In this document: positions 27,209 to 35,534 of the stretch, piece by piece
Layout of the letters: each line of letters begins with the position of its first letter
How positions within the stretch are numbered: position 1 is the stretch's first letter
NCBI RefSeq assembly: GCF_014647515.1
Contig: NZ_BMPI01000011.1
Span: 62,001-126,000 of the forward strand
DNA from: Dactylosporangium sucinum
GTDB lineage: Bacteria > Actinomycetota > Actinomycetes > Mycobacteriales > Micromonosporaceae
DNA: 64,000 nucleotides
Direction: 5' to 3'
The notes under the pieces: model-generated
Seen by the model: only the letters and a program-made list of their open reading frames with translations
Told to the model about the DNA's origin: nothing
The model's database searches: none
Position numbers and translations under genes: made by a program

Positions 27209-27724
27209 TCACTCGCTGTGCTGCTCGATGTACCGCTGGGGATCCTTGTCCCGGAAGCTGAGCCCCTTGCCGCTCGGGTGCTCGCCGTAGAACGTCAGCC
27301 AGCGCTCGCCCAGCTCCAGCCGCAGCTCCATCCCGGCGTGCCGGCGGAAGTCGGGCAGGACCTCGTCCTCCTCCTCGGCCAGGTGCTCGCTGTTCTCCGT
27401 GCGCGCGTCCCGGACCGCGGCCCACCAGGCGTCGGAGCCGACCGGGTGCCGCTTCGACTCCTCGATCGCGTCCCGGATCTTGTTGTGGTCGCGGATCGCG
27501 TCGTCGGTCTCCTCCTCCGCGCCGCCGGAGTCCTGCTTGAGCAGGTGCGGGTAGAGGATCCGCTCCTCCGCCTCGGCGTGGATGTCCAGGTGCAGCGCGA
27601 GCGCGTCCCACACGGCGGCGAGCTGCTCCTCGCCCCGCGCGTCGTCGAGGCGGGCGAACCCGCGCCGGAAGGCGGCATGGTCGTCGAGGATCAGCGCGGT
27701 GATGTCGTCCATGCGGACCTTCAT
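27209..27724 (-). CDS. Hemerythrin HHE domain protein
   Basis: This 171-residue four-helix protein has the di-iron ligand pattern: ILDDHAAFRRGF, LHLDIHAEAEERILYPHL (HxxxE), IRDHNKIRDAIEE, and SEHLAEEEDEVLPDF (HxxxE). Such proteins bind oxygen, NO or sense redox state. The C-terminal part (LTFYGEHPSGKGLSFRDKD) is specific to this subtype. The gene lies 18 bp after the PPK2 gene on the same strand and is probably co-transcribed with it. Confidence 0.9.
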   Translation of the reverse strand: MKVRMDDITALILDDHAAFRRGFARLDDARGEEQLAAVWDALALHLDIHAEAEERILYPHLLKQDSGGAEEETDDAIRDHNKIRDAIEESKRHPVGSDAWWAAVRDARTENSEHLAEEEDEVLPDFRRHAGMELRLELGERWLTFYGEHPSGKGLSFRDKDPQRYIEQHSE

Positions 27725-27742
27725 CACCCTGCGGACGGGATT

Positions 27743-28480
27743 TCAAACGGCGGCCTCGATCGCCTTGCACACCGCCTCGACCACGGTGACGCGAGCGGTC
27801 GCCTTGTCGTCGGCGGCGACGACCGTCCACGGCGCCGCCGGGTGGTCGGTGCGGGCCAGCATGTCCTCGATGGCCTCCTTGTACGCGGAGCGCTTCTTGC
27901 GGTTGCGCCAGTCCTCGTCGGTGAGCTTCCACGAGCGCAGCGGGTCGTTCGACCGACTCTCGAACCGGCGCAGCTGCTCCTTGGACGAGATGTGCAGCCA
28001 GAACTTGACCAGGATCATGCCCTCGGCGGCGAGGGTCCGCTCGAACTCGGCGATCTCGTCGTAGGCGCGGGTCCACTGCTCCCGCGTGGCGAAGCCTTCG
28101 ACGCGCTCCACGAGGACCCGCCCGTACCAGGACCGGTCCAGCACCGTCATCCCGCCCCAGCCCGGCAGGACGGGCCAGAACCGCCAGAGAAAATGGTGCC
28201 GCTTCTCGTCGTACGTCGGGGCGGCGAACTGCGCCACCCGCACGTGGCGCGGGTCGAGGTGGTCGACGAGGCGCTTGATCGAGCCGCCCTTGCCCGACGC
28301 GTCCCACCCTTCGAACACCACGCAGAGCGGCGGTCCCAGCTTCCGGTCGCCGCCGGCCGGGATCTGCCCGCCGAGCGTCAGCCGCAGCCGCAGCAGCCGC
28401 TCCTGGGCCTGGGTCAGCCGCCGCTGCGCGACGTCCCTGGGCAGGACAGCGCCCTGATCGACCTGCGCGAGTCGTTTCAT
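27743..28480 (-). CDS. Polyphosphate kinase 2 family protein
   Basis: This 245-residue PPK2-type phosphotransferase uses polyphosphate and nucleotides. Walker A is GWDASGKGGSIKRLVDHLDP, Walker B/lid LDRSWYGRVLVERVEGF, followed by FWLHISSKEQLRRF and PWTVVAADDK. The start ATG (MKRLAQVDQG) is at 28480. It is one of two PPK2 genes in the window; this one is the shorter class and is linked to hemerythrin. Confidence 0.92.
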   Translation of the reverse strand: MKRLAQVDQGAVLPRDVAQRRLTQAQERLLRLRLTLGGQIPAGGDRKLGPPLCVVFEGWDASGKGGSIKRLVDHLDPRHVRVAQFAAPTYDEKRHHFLWRFWPVLPGWGGMTVLDRSWYGRVLVERVEGFATREQWTRAYDEIAEFERTLAAEGMILVKFWLHISSKEQLRRFESRSNDPLRSWKLTDEDWRNRKKRSAYKEAIEDMLARTDHPAAPWTVVAADDKATARVTVVEAVCKAIEAAV

Positions 28481-28567
28481 CCGACCAGCCTCCCACGTGA
28501 TCCAGGGAACTGAGTTCCCGCTGAGGATCGGGCACGCGCGGGGACCGGAAGATGCGACCCTCATTGC

Positions 28568-29584
28568 ATGGGGGCCAACCGCAAGCGGGTGCTGCGTGTC
28601 GCCGGGCTCCTGCTCGTCCTGGTCGTCGCCGGGGTCACGCTCAGGGACGACCTGCCCGACCCGGGCCAGACGTTCGACACCCTGACCTCGGCCCACCCGT
28701 GGTGGCTGGTGCTCGCGGCGGCCGCCGAGCTCACGTCCCTGCGGCACTTCGCCCTCCAGCAGCGCCGCCTGCTCGCCGGTTTCGGGGTCGCCATGTCGGT
28801 GCCGCGGGCGTTCGCGGTGACGTTCACCCGCTCGGCGATCTCCTTCAGCCTGCCGGCCGGCTCGGCGGTCTCCGCCGGCTTCGCGTTCCGCCAGTTCCGC
28901 ACGGCCGGCGCGAGCCGCCGCACCGCCGGCGCCGTGGCCGTCCTGTCGTCGGTGCTCTCCGGCGTCGCGCTCGTGCTGATGTACGGCGCGGTCGTCCTCA
29001 TCCCCCGGGGCGGCGCGACCGGCAACACCGACACCCTCGTCCTGGTCAGCGGCCTGCTCGTCGTCGCGGCCCTGGTGTTCGGCGCCGACTTCCTGTTCTC
29101 CCGGCGCGCGGTGTCCGCCGGCGAGCTCGACGGCGCCGAGCCGGACGAGCACGGCGCGCGGGCCGCCGTGCGCCGCACCCTGACCGACCTGCGCCGCCTC
29201 CCGCGCAGCTCATGGGTGCTGTCCCTGCTCCACGCGACGGTCAACTGGGGCCTCGACTTCGCCTGCCTGGCGGCGACCGCCGCCGCGTTCGACATCGACG
29301 TCAGCCTGGTCAGGCTCGCCACGGTGTACCTCACGGTGCAGCTGGTCCGGCAGATCCCGATCAGCCCCGGCGGCATCGGCGTGGTGGAGGTCGCGCTGCT
29401 CGCCGGCCTGGTCTCGGCCGGCGCCGCCCAGGGCCCGGCCGCGGCCGCGATGCTCGTCTACCGCCTCCTGTCGTGCTGGATGATCATCCCGCTCGGCCTG
29501 CTGGCGTACGCGGTCCTGCGCCGCAGCCGCCGGGCCGAGCCGGTCGCCGAGCCCGTGGCCGTGCCCGAGGTATCACATACCTAA
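28568..29584 (+). CDS. PF03706-type (LPG synthase TM region / AglD-like) membrane protein
   Basis: This 338-residue protein has about eight membrane helices. It matches the lysylphosphatidylglycerol synthase transmembrane/UPF0104 family: RAFAVTFTRSAISFSLPAGSAVSAGF early and LVRQIPISPGGIGVVEVALLAGLV near the end (the conserved PGGIG-E motif). In MprF proteins this kind of domain flips lysyl-PG. It lies 2.2 kb from lysX on the other strand, so it could act as a lipid flippase for it; that link is inference. Confidence 0.85.
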   Translation: MGANRKRVLRVAGLLLVLVVAGVTLRDDLPDPGQTFDTLTSAHPWWLVLAAAAELTSLRHFALQQRRLLAGFGVAMSVPRAFAVTFTRSAISFSLPAGSAVSAGFAFRQFRTAGASRRTAGAVAVLSSVLSGVALVLMYGAVVLIPRGGATGNTDTLVLVSGLLVVAALVFGADFLFSRRAVSAGELDGAEPDEHGARAAVRRTLTDLRRLPRSSWVLSLLHATVNWGLDFACLAATAAAFDIDVSLVRLATVYLTVQLVRQIPISPGGIGVVEVALLAGLVSAGAAQGPAAAAMLVYRLLSCWMIIPLGLLAYAVLRRSRRAEPVAEPVAVPEVSHT

Positions 29585-29603
29585 CAGTGATCTTTCAAAG
29601 CTT

Positions 29604-29623
29604 ACATGCGAATGTTAGATTCG
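29604..29623 (+). promoter_or_regulatory. Candidate operator of the DeoR-family gene
   Basis: Overlapping inverted repeats ACAT-gcga-ATGT (29604-29615) and CGAAT-gttag-ATTCG (29609-29623) lie immediately before the GTG start. They sit inside a wider CTAACA ... TGTTAG pair (29581-29618). Position and AT-richness suggest autoregulation. Confidence 0.45.
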
Positions 29624-29627
29624 GCGG

Positions 29628-30419
29628 GTGCCCGTGCCCGACCGACTCGACCTGACGCTGCGCCTCGTCCGGGGCAGCGGCCGCCTCTCGCTGGCCGACC
29701 TCGCCGAACGCCTCGGCGTCTCGGAGATGACCGTCCGCCGCGACCTCGACCAGCTGCAGGAGCAGGGCCTGGTCCGCCGGGTCCGGGGCGGCGCCGTCGC
29801 CCTCGACGTCCCCGCCGACCAGGCCGGCTTCACCGTCCGCGAGCAGTGGCAGTCCGGCACGAAGGCGCGCCTCGCGCGGGCCGCGGCCGCCCTGGTCGAG
29901 CCGGGCAGCACGGTCCTGCTCGACGCCGGCACGACCACCGCCGAGCTCGCCGCCCACCTGCCGGCCCGCGCCCCGCTCACGGTGGCCGTGCTGAGCCTGC
30001 AGGCCGCGGTACGCCTGGCCGACCAGCCCGGCATCCGCCTGCTCGTCATCGGCGGCGAGTCGCGGGCGGGGGAGCGCAGCCTGGTCGGGCCGCTCGCCCT
30101 GAGCGCCCTCGACCAGCTGCGCTTCGACACGTTCGTGATGTCGATCGGCGCCGTCCACCACGACCTCGGCTGGTCCGAGTTCGACCTCGACGACGCCGCC
30201 GTGAAGCGGGCCGCCCTCCGCCGGGCCGGCCGCACGCTCGTCGTCGCCGACGCCACCAAGCTCGGCGTGCAGGCCTTCGCCCGGGTGGCGCCCCTGGAGG
30301 CCGTCGGCGCCCTGGTGACCGACTCCCTGTCCACCCCGGCCCCGCCCGCCGCGACCGAGACTCTCGCCGCGCTGCGGGCCGCCGGTGTCGAGATCTATCG
30401 TTGCGAGGAGCTGCCATGA
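29628..30419 (+). CDS. DeoR/GlpR-family transcriptional regulator
   Basis: This 263-residue repressor has an N-terminal HTH (RLSLADLAERLGVSEMTVRRD) followed by EQGLVRRVRGGAV, then the sugar-phosphate-binding DeoRC domain (LLDAGTTTAELAAHLP, LVGPLALSALDQLRFD, KLGVQAFARVAPLEAV). Effectors of this family are usually phosphorylated sugars. The GTG start has no strong ribosome site and could be leaderless. Its stop overlaps the next gene's ATG (ATGA), so the small DUF4406 protein is its operon partner. Confidence 0.92.
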   Translation: MPVPDRLDLTLRLVRGSGRLSLADLAERLGVSEMTVRRDLDQLQEQGLVRRVRGGAVALDVPADQAGFTVREQWQSGTKARLARAAAALVEPGSTVLLDAGTTTAELAAHLPARAPLTVAVLSLQAAVRLADQPGIRLLVIGGESRAGERSLVGPLALSALDQLRFDTFVMSIGAVHHDLGWSEFDLDDAAVKRAALRRAGRTLVVADATKLGVQAFARVAPLEAVGALVTDSLSTPAPPAATETLAALRAAGVEIYRCEELP

Positions 30420-30772
30420 TGATCCTGGTCGCCGGCCCGTACCGTTCGGGCACCGGGGACGACCCGGCCAAGCTGCGGGCCAACGTCGACAGCATGAACG
30501 ACGTGGCCGTGCGGCTGTTCCGGCAGGGGCACCTGCCGGTCACCGGCGAGGCGCTCGCGCTGCCGCTGATCGAGCGGGCCGGCTCCGGTACCGTCGGGGA
30601 TGCCGTCTTCGACGAGATCTTCCATCCGATCTCGTCCCGGCTGCTCAGCCGCTGCGACGCGGTGCTGCGCGTGGGCGGCCCGTCCGCCGGCGCCGACGAG
30701 ATGGTCCGCCAGGCCCGCGCCGAGGGCAAGCTGGTGTTCACGGCCCTCGACGACGTCCCCGGGCCGGCGTGA
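30416..30772 (+). CDS. DUF4406-type (nucleoside deoxyribosyltransferase-like) protein
   Basis: This 118-residue Rossmann-like protein begins MMILVAGPYRSGTGDDP and ends with CDAVLRVGGPSAGADEMVRQARAEGKLVF, the DUF4406 pattern related to nucleoside 2-deoxyribosyltransferases. GAGGAG precedes the ATG, which overlaps the deoR-like stop. The role is unknown; co-expression with a DeoR regulator hints at sugar or nucleoside salvage. Confidence 0.85.
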   Translation: MMILVAGPYRSGTGDDPAKLRANVDSMNDVAVRLFRQGHLPVTGEALALPLIERAGSGTVGDAVFDEIFHPISSRLLSRCDAVLRVGGPSAGADEMVRQARAEGKLVFTALDDVPGPA

Positions 30773-30838
30773 CGGCGCCGCACGTGCGGCCGGCCGGGTG
30801 TTGCCGGGCTGCTCGTGCCCGCAAGCCCGGCGCAACGC

Positions 30839-30872
30839 CGGAGCGCCGCGACGGGTTCGTCGCGGCGCTCCG
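30839..30872. terminator. Bidirectional terminator hairpin
   Basis: A 14-bp perfect stem (CGGAGCGCCGCGAC ... GTCGCGGCGCTCCG) with a 6-nt loop lies between the convergent DUF4406 and MFS genes. Confidence 0.7.
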
Positions 30873-30886
30873 TTCGCCCGGGCTGA

Positions 30887-32470
30887 CTAGTGGATGATGA
30901 CCGGCGCCTGCCGGTCGCCCGCCACGTCGTCGTCGAGGTGCGACACCTCGCGCTTGCGCGGCAGGAACGCGATCGGGATGAACGTCGCGAGCACCAGGAT
31001 GAAGCCCACCCAGTACGTCGAGGCGAACGAGTCCGCCGCGAACTCCAGGCCCTTGCGGATCAGCTCCGGCGGCGCCGGGAACTGCTGCAGGATCTCCGGC
31101 TTCAGCTGCGACGCGATGGCGAGGCCCGCCTCGGTGACCGGCTTGCCGGTCTGCGGGTCGACGGCCCCCGGGATCGGCGTCGAGTTGTTGAGGTTGCTGG
31201 TCAGGATGACCGACATGACCGCGCCGCCGATCGAGCCGCCGATCTGCTGGAGGATGTTCACCAGCGTCGAACCGCGGGCCACCTCGTGGTGGGTGAGCGT
31301 CTTGAGCGCCGACGTCATGATCGGCATCATCGTGCCGCCCATGCCGAGGCCCATGACGAACAGCGACCCGCACAGCAGCCAGTAGGACGTGTCGACCCCG
31401 ACCTGCGTGAACGTGAAGAACCCGCCGGCGATGAGCACCATCGCGAACGGCACCGTGCGCCCGACCGGGATCTTGTCCGAGAGCATGCCGGCGATCGGCA
31501 TCGTGAGCATCGCGCCGATGCCCTGCGGCGCCATGAGCAGGCCGGCGTGCAGCGTCGACTGGCCCCGCACCTGCAGGAAGTAGCTTGGGAACAGCAGGCC
31601 GGCGCCCATGAACGCGATGATGAACACGAACAGCGACAGCGACGCGATCGTCAGGTTGCGGTTCTTGAACAGCCGCAGGTCCAGCAGCGGATGCTGCGGC
31701 TTGAACGAGTAGAACACGAACCCGATGACGAGCAGGGCGCCGACGAGCATCGGCAACCAGACCTTCGTCGCCGTGATGGTTGCGGTCTCCGGGAGTGAGG
31801 ACACGCCGAACAGGAACAGCGCGAGGCCCGGCGACAGCATCAGCATGCCGAGGAAGTCGAACGACTCCGACGGCTCCGGGCTGTCAGACGGCAGCGCGAA
31901 CCAGGCGTACACGAGCGCGATGAGGCCGATCGGCAGGTTGATCAGGAAGATCCAGTGCCAGCTCGCCACGTCGATGAGCCAGCCGCCGAGGATCGGGCCG
32001 CCGATCGGGCCGAGCAGCATCGGGATGCCGAGCACGGCCATCAGCCGGCCGATCCGGTGCGGGCCGGCGGCCCGGGTCATGATCGTCATGCCGAGCGGCA
32101 TGAGCATGCCGCCGCCGAGGCCCTGCAGCACGCGGTAGCCGATGAGCTGGTTGATCGAGTCGGCCGTCGCGCACAGGCCGGAACCGACGGTGAACAGGAA
32201 CAGCGCCAGCATGTACAGGCGCTTGGTGCCGAAGCGGTCGGCTGCCCAGCCGCTCAACGGGATCACCGTCGCGAGCGCGAGCGTGTAGCCGGTCATCGTC
32301 CAGGCGACCCGCGCGTACGACGCGTCGAACTCGTTCTGGAACGTCGGCAACGCGACGCTCACGACCGTCACGTCGAGAATCGACATGATCGCGCCGAGCA
32401 CGATCACGCCGGCGATCTTCAGGACCGCCGCGTCGAGCTTATTTGAAGCCGCTACGGGCTGGTCGGCCAC
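30887..32470 (-). CDS. DHA2-family MFS drug exporter (14 TM)
   Basis: This 527-residue EmrB/QacA-type efflux protein contains MSILDVTVVSVALPTFQ in TM1 (the DHA2 D-T-VNVALP-like motif), motif A (GWAADRFGTKRLYML) and GLGGGMLMPLGMTIM in TM4-5, and ends in a charged tail. The start is GTG 32470 with GGGGGAA seven bases upstream; the longer frame has no site. It is single-gene, convergent with DUF4406. The substrate is unknown. Confidence 0.92.
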   Translation of the reverse strand: MADQPVAASNKLDAAVLKIAGVIVLGAIMSILDVTVVSVALPTFQNEFDASYARVAWTMTGYTLALATVIPLSGWAADRFGTKRLYMLALFLFTVGSGLCATADSINQLIGYRVLQGLGGGMLMPLGMTIMTRAAGPHRIGRLMAVLGIPMLLGPIGGPILGGWLIDVASWHWIFLINLPIGLIALVYAWFALPSDSPEPSESFDFLGMLMLSPGLALFLFGVSSLPETATITATKVWLPMLVGALLVIGFVFYSFKPQHPLLDLRLFKNRNLTIASLSLFVFIIAFMGAGLLFPSYFLQVRGQSTLHAGLLMAPQGIGAMLTMPIAGMLSDKIPVGRTVPFAMVLIAGGFFTFTQVGVDTSYWLLCGSLFVMGLGMGGTMMPIMTSALKTLTHHEVARGSTLVNILQQIGGSIGGAVMSVILTSNLNNSTPIPGAVDPQTGKPVTEAGLAIASQLKPEILQQFPAPPELIRKGLEFAADSFASTYWVGFILVLATFIPIAFLPRKREVSHLDDDVAGDRQAPVIIH

Positions 32471-32788
32471 AAGTTCCCCCAAGACAGAGCCGTTGAAGAA
32501 TGGGCGGGTGGGTGTTCGGCAGGCGCGCCTGCCGGCCCCGTCCATGATCGCGGCGTGACCGCATAATCACTGACAGGACCCGGTTTTCGAAGCCACGTTC
32601 GAATGCTCCCTCACAGTACGCGGCCGGTGTTTCGAGCCGCCGCCGAGTTCCCGGATCGCGACGCGCGCCACGTCACAACGACCCCGGTCGCTGGTCCATT
32701 CGGGCGCTGGGCGATACTGATGTCAGGAAAGGTGTGGGCGCATTTCCGAGTCCCGCTCACCGCGGTGAGGGTAAGCTAAGCTTTCCGG
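32471..32788. other. Divergent intergenic region, MFS exporter / zur
   Basis: This carries the promoters of both genes. A perfect 14-bp palindrome CTCACCGCGGTGAG (32756-32769) lies 20 bp before the zur start, next to an AT-richer GTAAGCTAAGCTTT stretch (32771-32784). Neither matches the Zur box seen at 48028. No gene or hairpin RNA is apparent in the remainder. Confidence 0.45.
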
Positions 32789-33253
32789 GTGAACGACCAG
32801 GCGCACCACGTGAGCCAGCACGCCGGCACGCACGTCGATCCATCCGCTGCGCCGCCTGCCGACGTCCACCCCGTCCGGCGCAACACCAAGCAGCGCGACG
32901 CGGTCATGACCCTGCTCGGCGACGTCGACGGCTTCTACAGCGCCCAGGAGCTGCACGTCATGCTCCGTGAGCGCGGCGCCAACGTCGGCCTCACGACCGT
33001 CTACCGGACCCTGCAGCTGCTCGCCGAGAGCAACGAGATCGACGTCATGCAGGTGCCGGGGAGCGACACGCGCTACCGCCGGTGCAGCGGACGCCACCAT
33101 CACCACCTGGTCTGCCGCAGCTGCGGCCGCACCGTCGAGGTGCTCGGGCCGGCGGTCGAGCGCTGGGCCGACCGGATCGGGGAGGAGCACGGCTTCACCG
33201 ACGTCAGCCACACGCTGGAGATCTTCGGCACCTGCGGCCGCTGCGCGCGCTGA
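32789..33253 (+). CDS. zur: Fur-family metalloregulator, probably zinc uptake regulator Zur
   Basis: This 154-residue Fur-family repressor has a winged helix (RNTKQRDAVMTLLGDVDGFYSAQEL, VGLTTVYRTLQLLAESNEID), a metal-binding RHHHHLVCRSCG segment and a C-terminal CGRC, giving the two CxxC pairs of the structural zinc site. The spacing and ESNEIDVMQ region fit actinobacterial Zur rather than Fur/CatR. A Zur-box-like palindrome precedes a zinc-binding-protein gene at 48 kb in this window, supporting the call. The GTG start has only a weak ribosome site. Confidence 0.88.
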   Translation: MNDQAHHVSQHAGTHVDPSAAPPADVHPVRRNTKQRDAVMTLLGDVDGFYSAQELHVMLRERGANVGLTTVYRTLQLLAESNEIDVMQVPGSDTRYRRCSGRHHHHLVCRSCGRTVEVLGPAVERWADRIGEEHGFTDVSHTLEIFGTCGRCAR

Positions 33254-33300
33254 GAGGCGGCCCGCAGGCTGCTGCGCGCGCTGAGAGGCGGCCCGCAGGC
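33240..33300. repeat. 31-bp tandem duplication at the 3' end of zur
   Basis: A 30-bp sequence (33240-33269) is repeated with a period of 31 bp (33271-33300). It includes the last codons and stop of zur plus the left arm of the downstream hairpin. The copies are identical over the shared 30 bp, so the duplication is recent. Confidence 0.85.
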
Positions 33301-33309
33301 CGCCTCTCA
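33282..33309. terminator. Bidirectional terminator between zur and the TMEM165-family gene
   Basis: A 10-bp perfect stem TGAGAGGCGG ... CCGCCTCTCA with an 8-nt loop lies seven bp before the end of the convergent transporter gene. Confidence 0.6.
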
Positions 33310-33315
33310 CCCGCC

Positions 33316-33903
33316 TTACAGCAGTTCGCGCAGGGCCTCGACCAGCAGCCACGCGCCAAACAGCGCGAACAGGGCCGCCGCGCCGTACTTGATGGCCCGC
33401 TCCGGCAGCCGCTTGCCCAGCATCCGGCCGACCAGGATGGCCAGGGCGTCGGCGGCGACCATGCCGACGGTGGAGCCGATCCAGGTACCGAACCATCCGT
33501 GCTGGGTGGCGAGGGTGATGGTCGCCAGCATCGTCTTGTCGCCGAGCTCGGCGAGGAAGAACGCCACGCCTACGGCCACGATCGCCGACCGGTTCGTCTT
33601 CTCGGCCTTGGACCGCTCCTCGTCGGTGAGCCTGTCCCCGCGCAGGGTCCACGCGCCGAACGCGAAGAACGCCAGCGCCGCGACGAGCGAGATCCAGCCG
33701 GTCGGCAGTGCGGCGCCGAGGCCGTAGCCGACGCCGACCGACACGAGGTGCACCACCGCGGTGGCGACGGTGATGCCGATGAGGACCGGCACCGGACGGA
33801 ACCTGGTGGCGAACGTCAGCGCCATCAACTGGGACTTGTCGCCGAGCTCGGCGACGAAGATGACGCCGAAGCTGATGGCCAGTGCCGCAAGGAACCCGCT
33901 CAA
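33316..33903 (-). CDS. TMEM165/GDT1 (UPF0016) family transporter, likely Mn2+ exporter
   Basis: This 195-residue membrane protein has six helices and the two family signatures: VIFVAELGDKSQLMALTFATR in the first half and FFLAELGDKTMLATITLATQ in the second (E-x-G-D-K-S/T repeats). These move divalent cations, in bacteria manganese. I chose TTG 33903 with GGGAAGGG six bases upstream because it puts the first helix at the N-terminus as in relatives; longer forms read through leader sequence. A manganese riboswitch lies about 100 bases upstream, so expression should rise when Mn2+ is in excess. Confidence 0.92.
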   Translation of the reverse strand: MSGFLAALAISFGVIFVAELGDKSQLMALTFATRFRPVPVLIGITVATAVVHLVSVGVGYGLGAALPTGWISLVAALAFFAFGAWTLRGDRLTDEERSKAEKTNRSAIVAVGVAFFLAELGDKTMLATITLATQHGWFGTWIGSTVGMVAADALAILVGRMLGKRLPERAIKYGAAALFALFGAWLLVEALRELL

Positions 33904-33999
33904 TTCCAACCCTTCCCGGTGGACCGCCGGGAGGAGGAACGCGCCGCAGCGGACGACCTCGACCCGGCCGTCCAGCAAACTTGCCGCTGACAGCTGAGT

Positions 34000-34108
34000 C
34001 GAAAGTCTCGTCCGCCTCACGATCGCCTGGACGATCGCGGAGGCCTGCCGGCCGGGCACCCGAGGGCGCCAGTGTGTCGACCGGGCAGTTAGGGACTACT
34101 CCCCTTCG
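34000..34108 (-). ncRNA. yybP-ykoY manganese riboswitch
   Basis: On the minus strand the leader shows P1 CGAAGG (34108-34103) paired with CUUUCG (34005-34000), the invariant GGGGAGUAG immediately after the 5' strand, GUCGACACACUGG in the middle, a long stem-loop (GCCUC...GAGGC enclosing CGAUCG...CGAUCG) and ACGAGAC just before the closing P1 strand. These are the conserved parts of the Mn2+-sensing yybP-ykoY element, which characteristically precedes TMEM165/UPF0016 and MntP genes. The downstream start codon lies 97 nt away. Confidence 0.9.
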
Positions 34109-34202
34109 CGTAGACGATCATAGCAACGCCCGGTGCCGGGCAGGGTGTCGGCGGCGTGTGTCGTGGCGCACCCGGCCGGCGGGCGCGCCACGACCACGGG
34201 CG

Positions 34203-35534
34203 CTACGCCTTGCGCTTCGCCGGCTGCACGATCCGGTCGGTGCCGACCCGGTCACGGAGCACCTCGGGCACCAGCACCGAGCCGTCGGGCTGCTGGAACT
34301 GCTCCAGGATGGCCGGGAAGATGCGGCTGGTCGCGAGGGCCGAGCCGTTGAGCGTGTGGACGAACTTGTTGTTCTTCGAGCCGGGCACCCGGTAGCGGAT
34401 GCCGGCCCGGCGGGCCTGGTAGTCGCCGGCCCAGGACACCGACGACACCTCCTTGTACTTCTGGGTGCTCGGCATCCAGACCTCGATGTCGATGGTCTTG
34501 CGCATCGAGGCGCTCGCGTCGCCGGCCGCCAGCAGCGAGCGGCGGAAGTGCAGCCCGAGCGCGTCGACCAGGCCCTCGGCGTAGTCGACCATCTCCTCGA
34601 GCGTCTTCTCGCCGTCCTCCTGGGTGGTGAACTGGAAGATCTCCACCTTGTTGAACTGGTGGCCGCGCACGGTGCCGCGCTCGTCGGAGTGCGAGCCGGC
34701 CTTCTCGCTGCGGTAGCACGGCGTGTACGCATACGCCTTGTGCGGCAGGTCGCCGGTCTCGAAGATCTCGTTCTGGTAGGCCCCCAGGATCGCGGTCTCC
34801 GAGGTGGGCAGCAGGAACTGGCCCCGCTCGCCCTCGGGGACGGCGAGGTGGAACACATCGTCGTAGAACTTCGGGAACTGCCCGGCGGCGTAGCCGGCCG
34901 AGTCGAGCAGCAGGTGCGGGGGCAGCATGAACTGGTAGCCGGCCGCGAAGTGCCGGTCGATGAACCAGTTGACCAGCGCCCACTCGAGGCGCGCGCCCCA
35001 GCCGGTGTAGATCCAGAAGCCCGAGCCGCCGAGCTTCACGCCGCGCTCGAAGTCGACGAGGCCCAGCTCGGTGGCGAGCGTGACGTGGTCGCGGACGCGC
35101 TCGATCTGCGGCTGCTGACCGAACACCTTGACGACCTGGTTGGCCTCCTTGCCGCCGGCCACCACGTCGTCGCTGGGCAGGTTGGGCAGCTCGCTCATGG
35201 CGGTCTGCAGCTGGTCCTGAACCTCGCCGAGCCGGTCTTCCAGCTCCTGCAGCGCCGCCTTGGCGTCCCGCCCGGCGGCCTCCTGGCCGGCCGCCTGGAT
35301 CGCGTCGGGATCCTCGCCGGCCTGCCGGGCCGCCTGCTTCGCCGCGGCGAACGCGCGGGCCTCCTCCTTGCGCCGCTGCCGCTCGGCGTCGATCGCGCCG
35401 ATGAGCTCGCGCCGCTGCTGGTCGAGGTCGGCGATGGCACTCAGCGCACGGGACACCTCGGACGGGTCGAGCCTCTTGGACAGGGCGGCCTCCACCGAGG
35501 CCCGGTCCTTGCGAATCAACTCGATGTCGAGCAT
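34203..35534 (-). CDS. serS: Seryl-tRNA synthetase
   Basis: This 443-residue class II aminoacyl-tRNA synthetase has an N-terminal coiled-coil tRNA-binding arm (about 30-105; LDQQRRELIGAIDAERQRRK), motif 1 region (DFERGVKLGGSGFWIYTG), motif 2 (PCYRSEKAGSHSDERGTVRG, HQFNKVEIFQF) and motif 3 (FVHTLNGSALATSRIFPAILEQ). The start at ATG 35534 gives the conserved MLDIELIRKD. The gene is monocistronic, with no T-box-like leader seen upstream. Confidence 0.96.
   Translation of the reverse strand: MLDIELIRKDRASVEAALSKRLDPSEVSRALSAIADLDQQRRELIGAIDAERQRRKEEARAFAAAKQAARQAGEDPDAIQAAGQEAAGRDAKAALQELEDRLGEVQDQLQTAMSELPNLPSDDVVAGGKEANQVVKVFGQQPQIERVRDHVTLATELGLVDFERGVKLGGSGFWIYTGWGARLEWALVNWFIDRHFAAGYQFMLPPHLLLDSAGYAAGQFPKFYDDVFHLAVPEGERGQFLLPTSETAILGAYQNEIFETGDLPHKAYAYTPCYRSEKAGSHSDERGTVRGHQFNKVEIFQFTTQEDGEKTLEEMVDYAEGLVDALGLHFRRSLLAAGDASASMRKTIDIEVWMPSTQKYKEVSSVSWAGDYQARRAGIRYRVPGSKNNKFVHTLNGSALATSRIFPAILEQFQQPDGSVLVPEVLRDRVGTDRIVQPAKRKA

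Noticed and set aside
32756..32788. Zur or DtxR box in front of zur
   Set aside because: The palindrome CTCACCGCGGTGAG and the GTAAGCTAAGC stretch do not match the TGACAATCATTGTCA-type Zur box or a full DtxR-type site closely enough to claim autoregulation.
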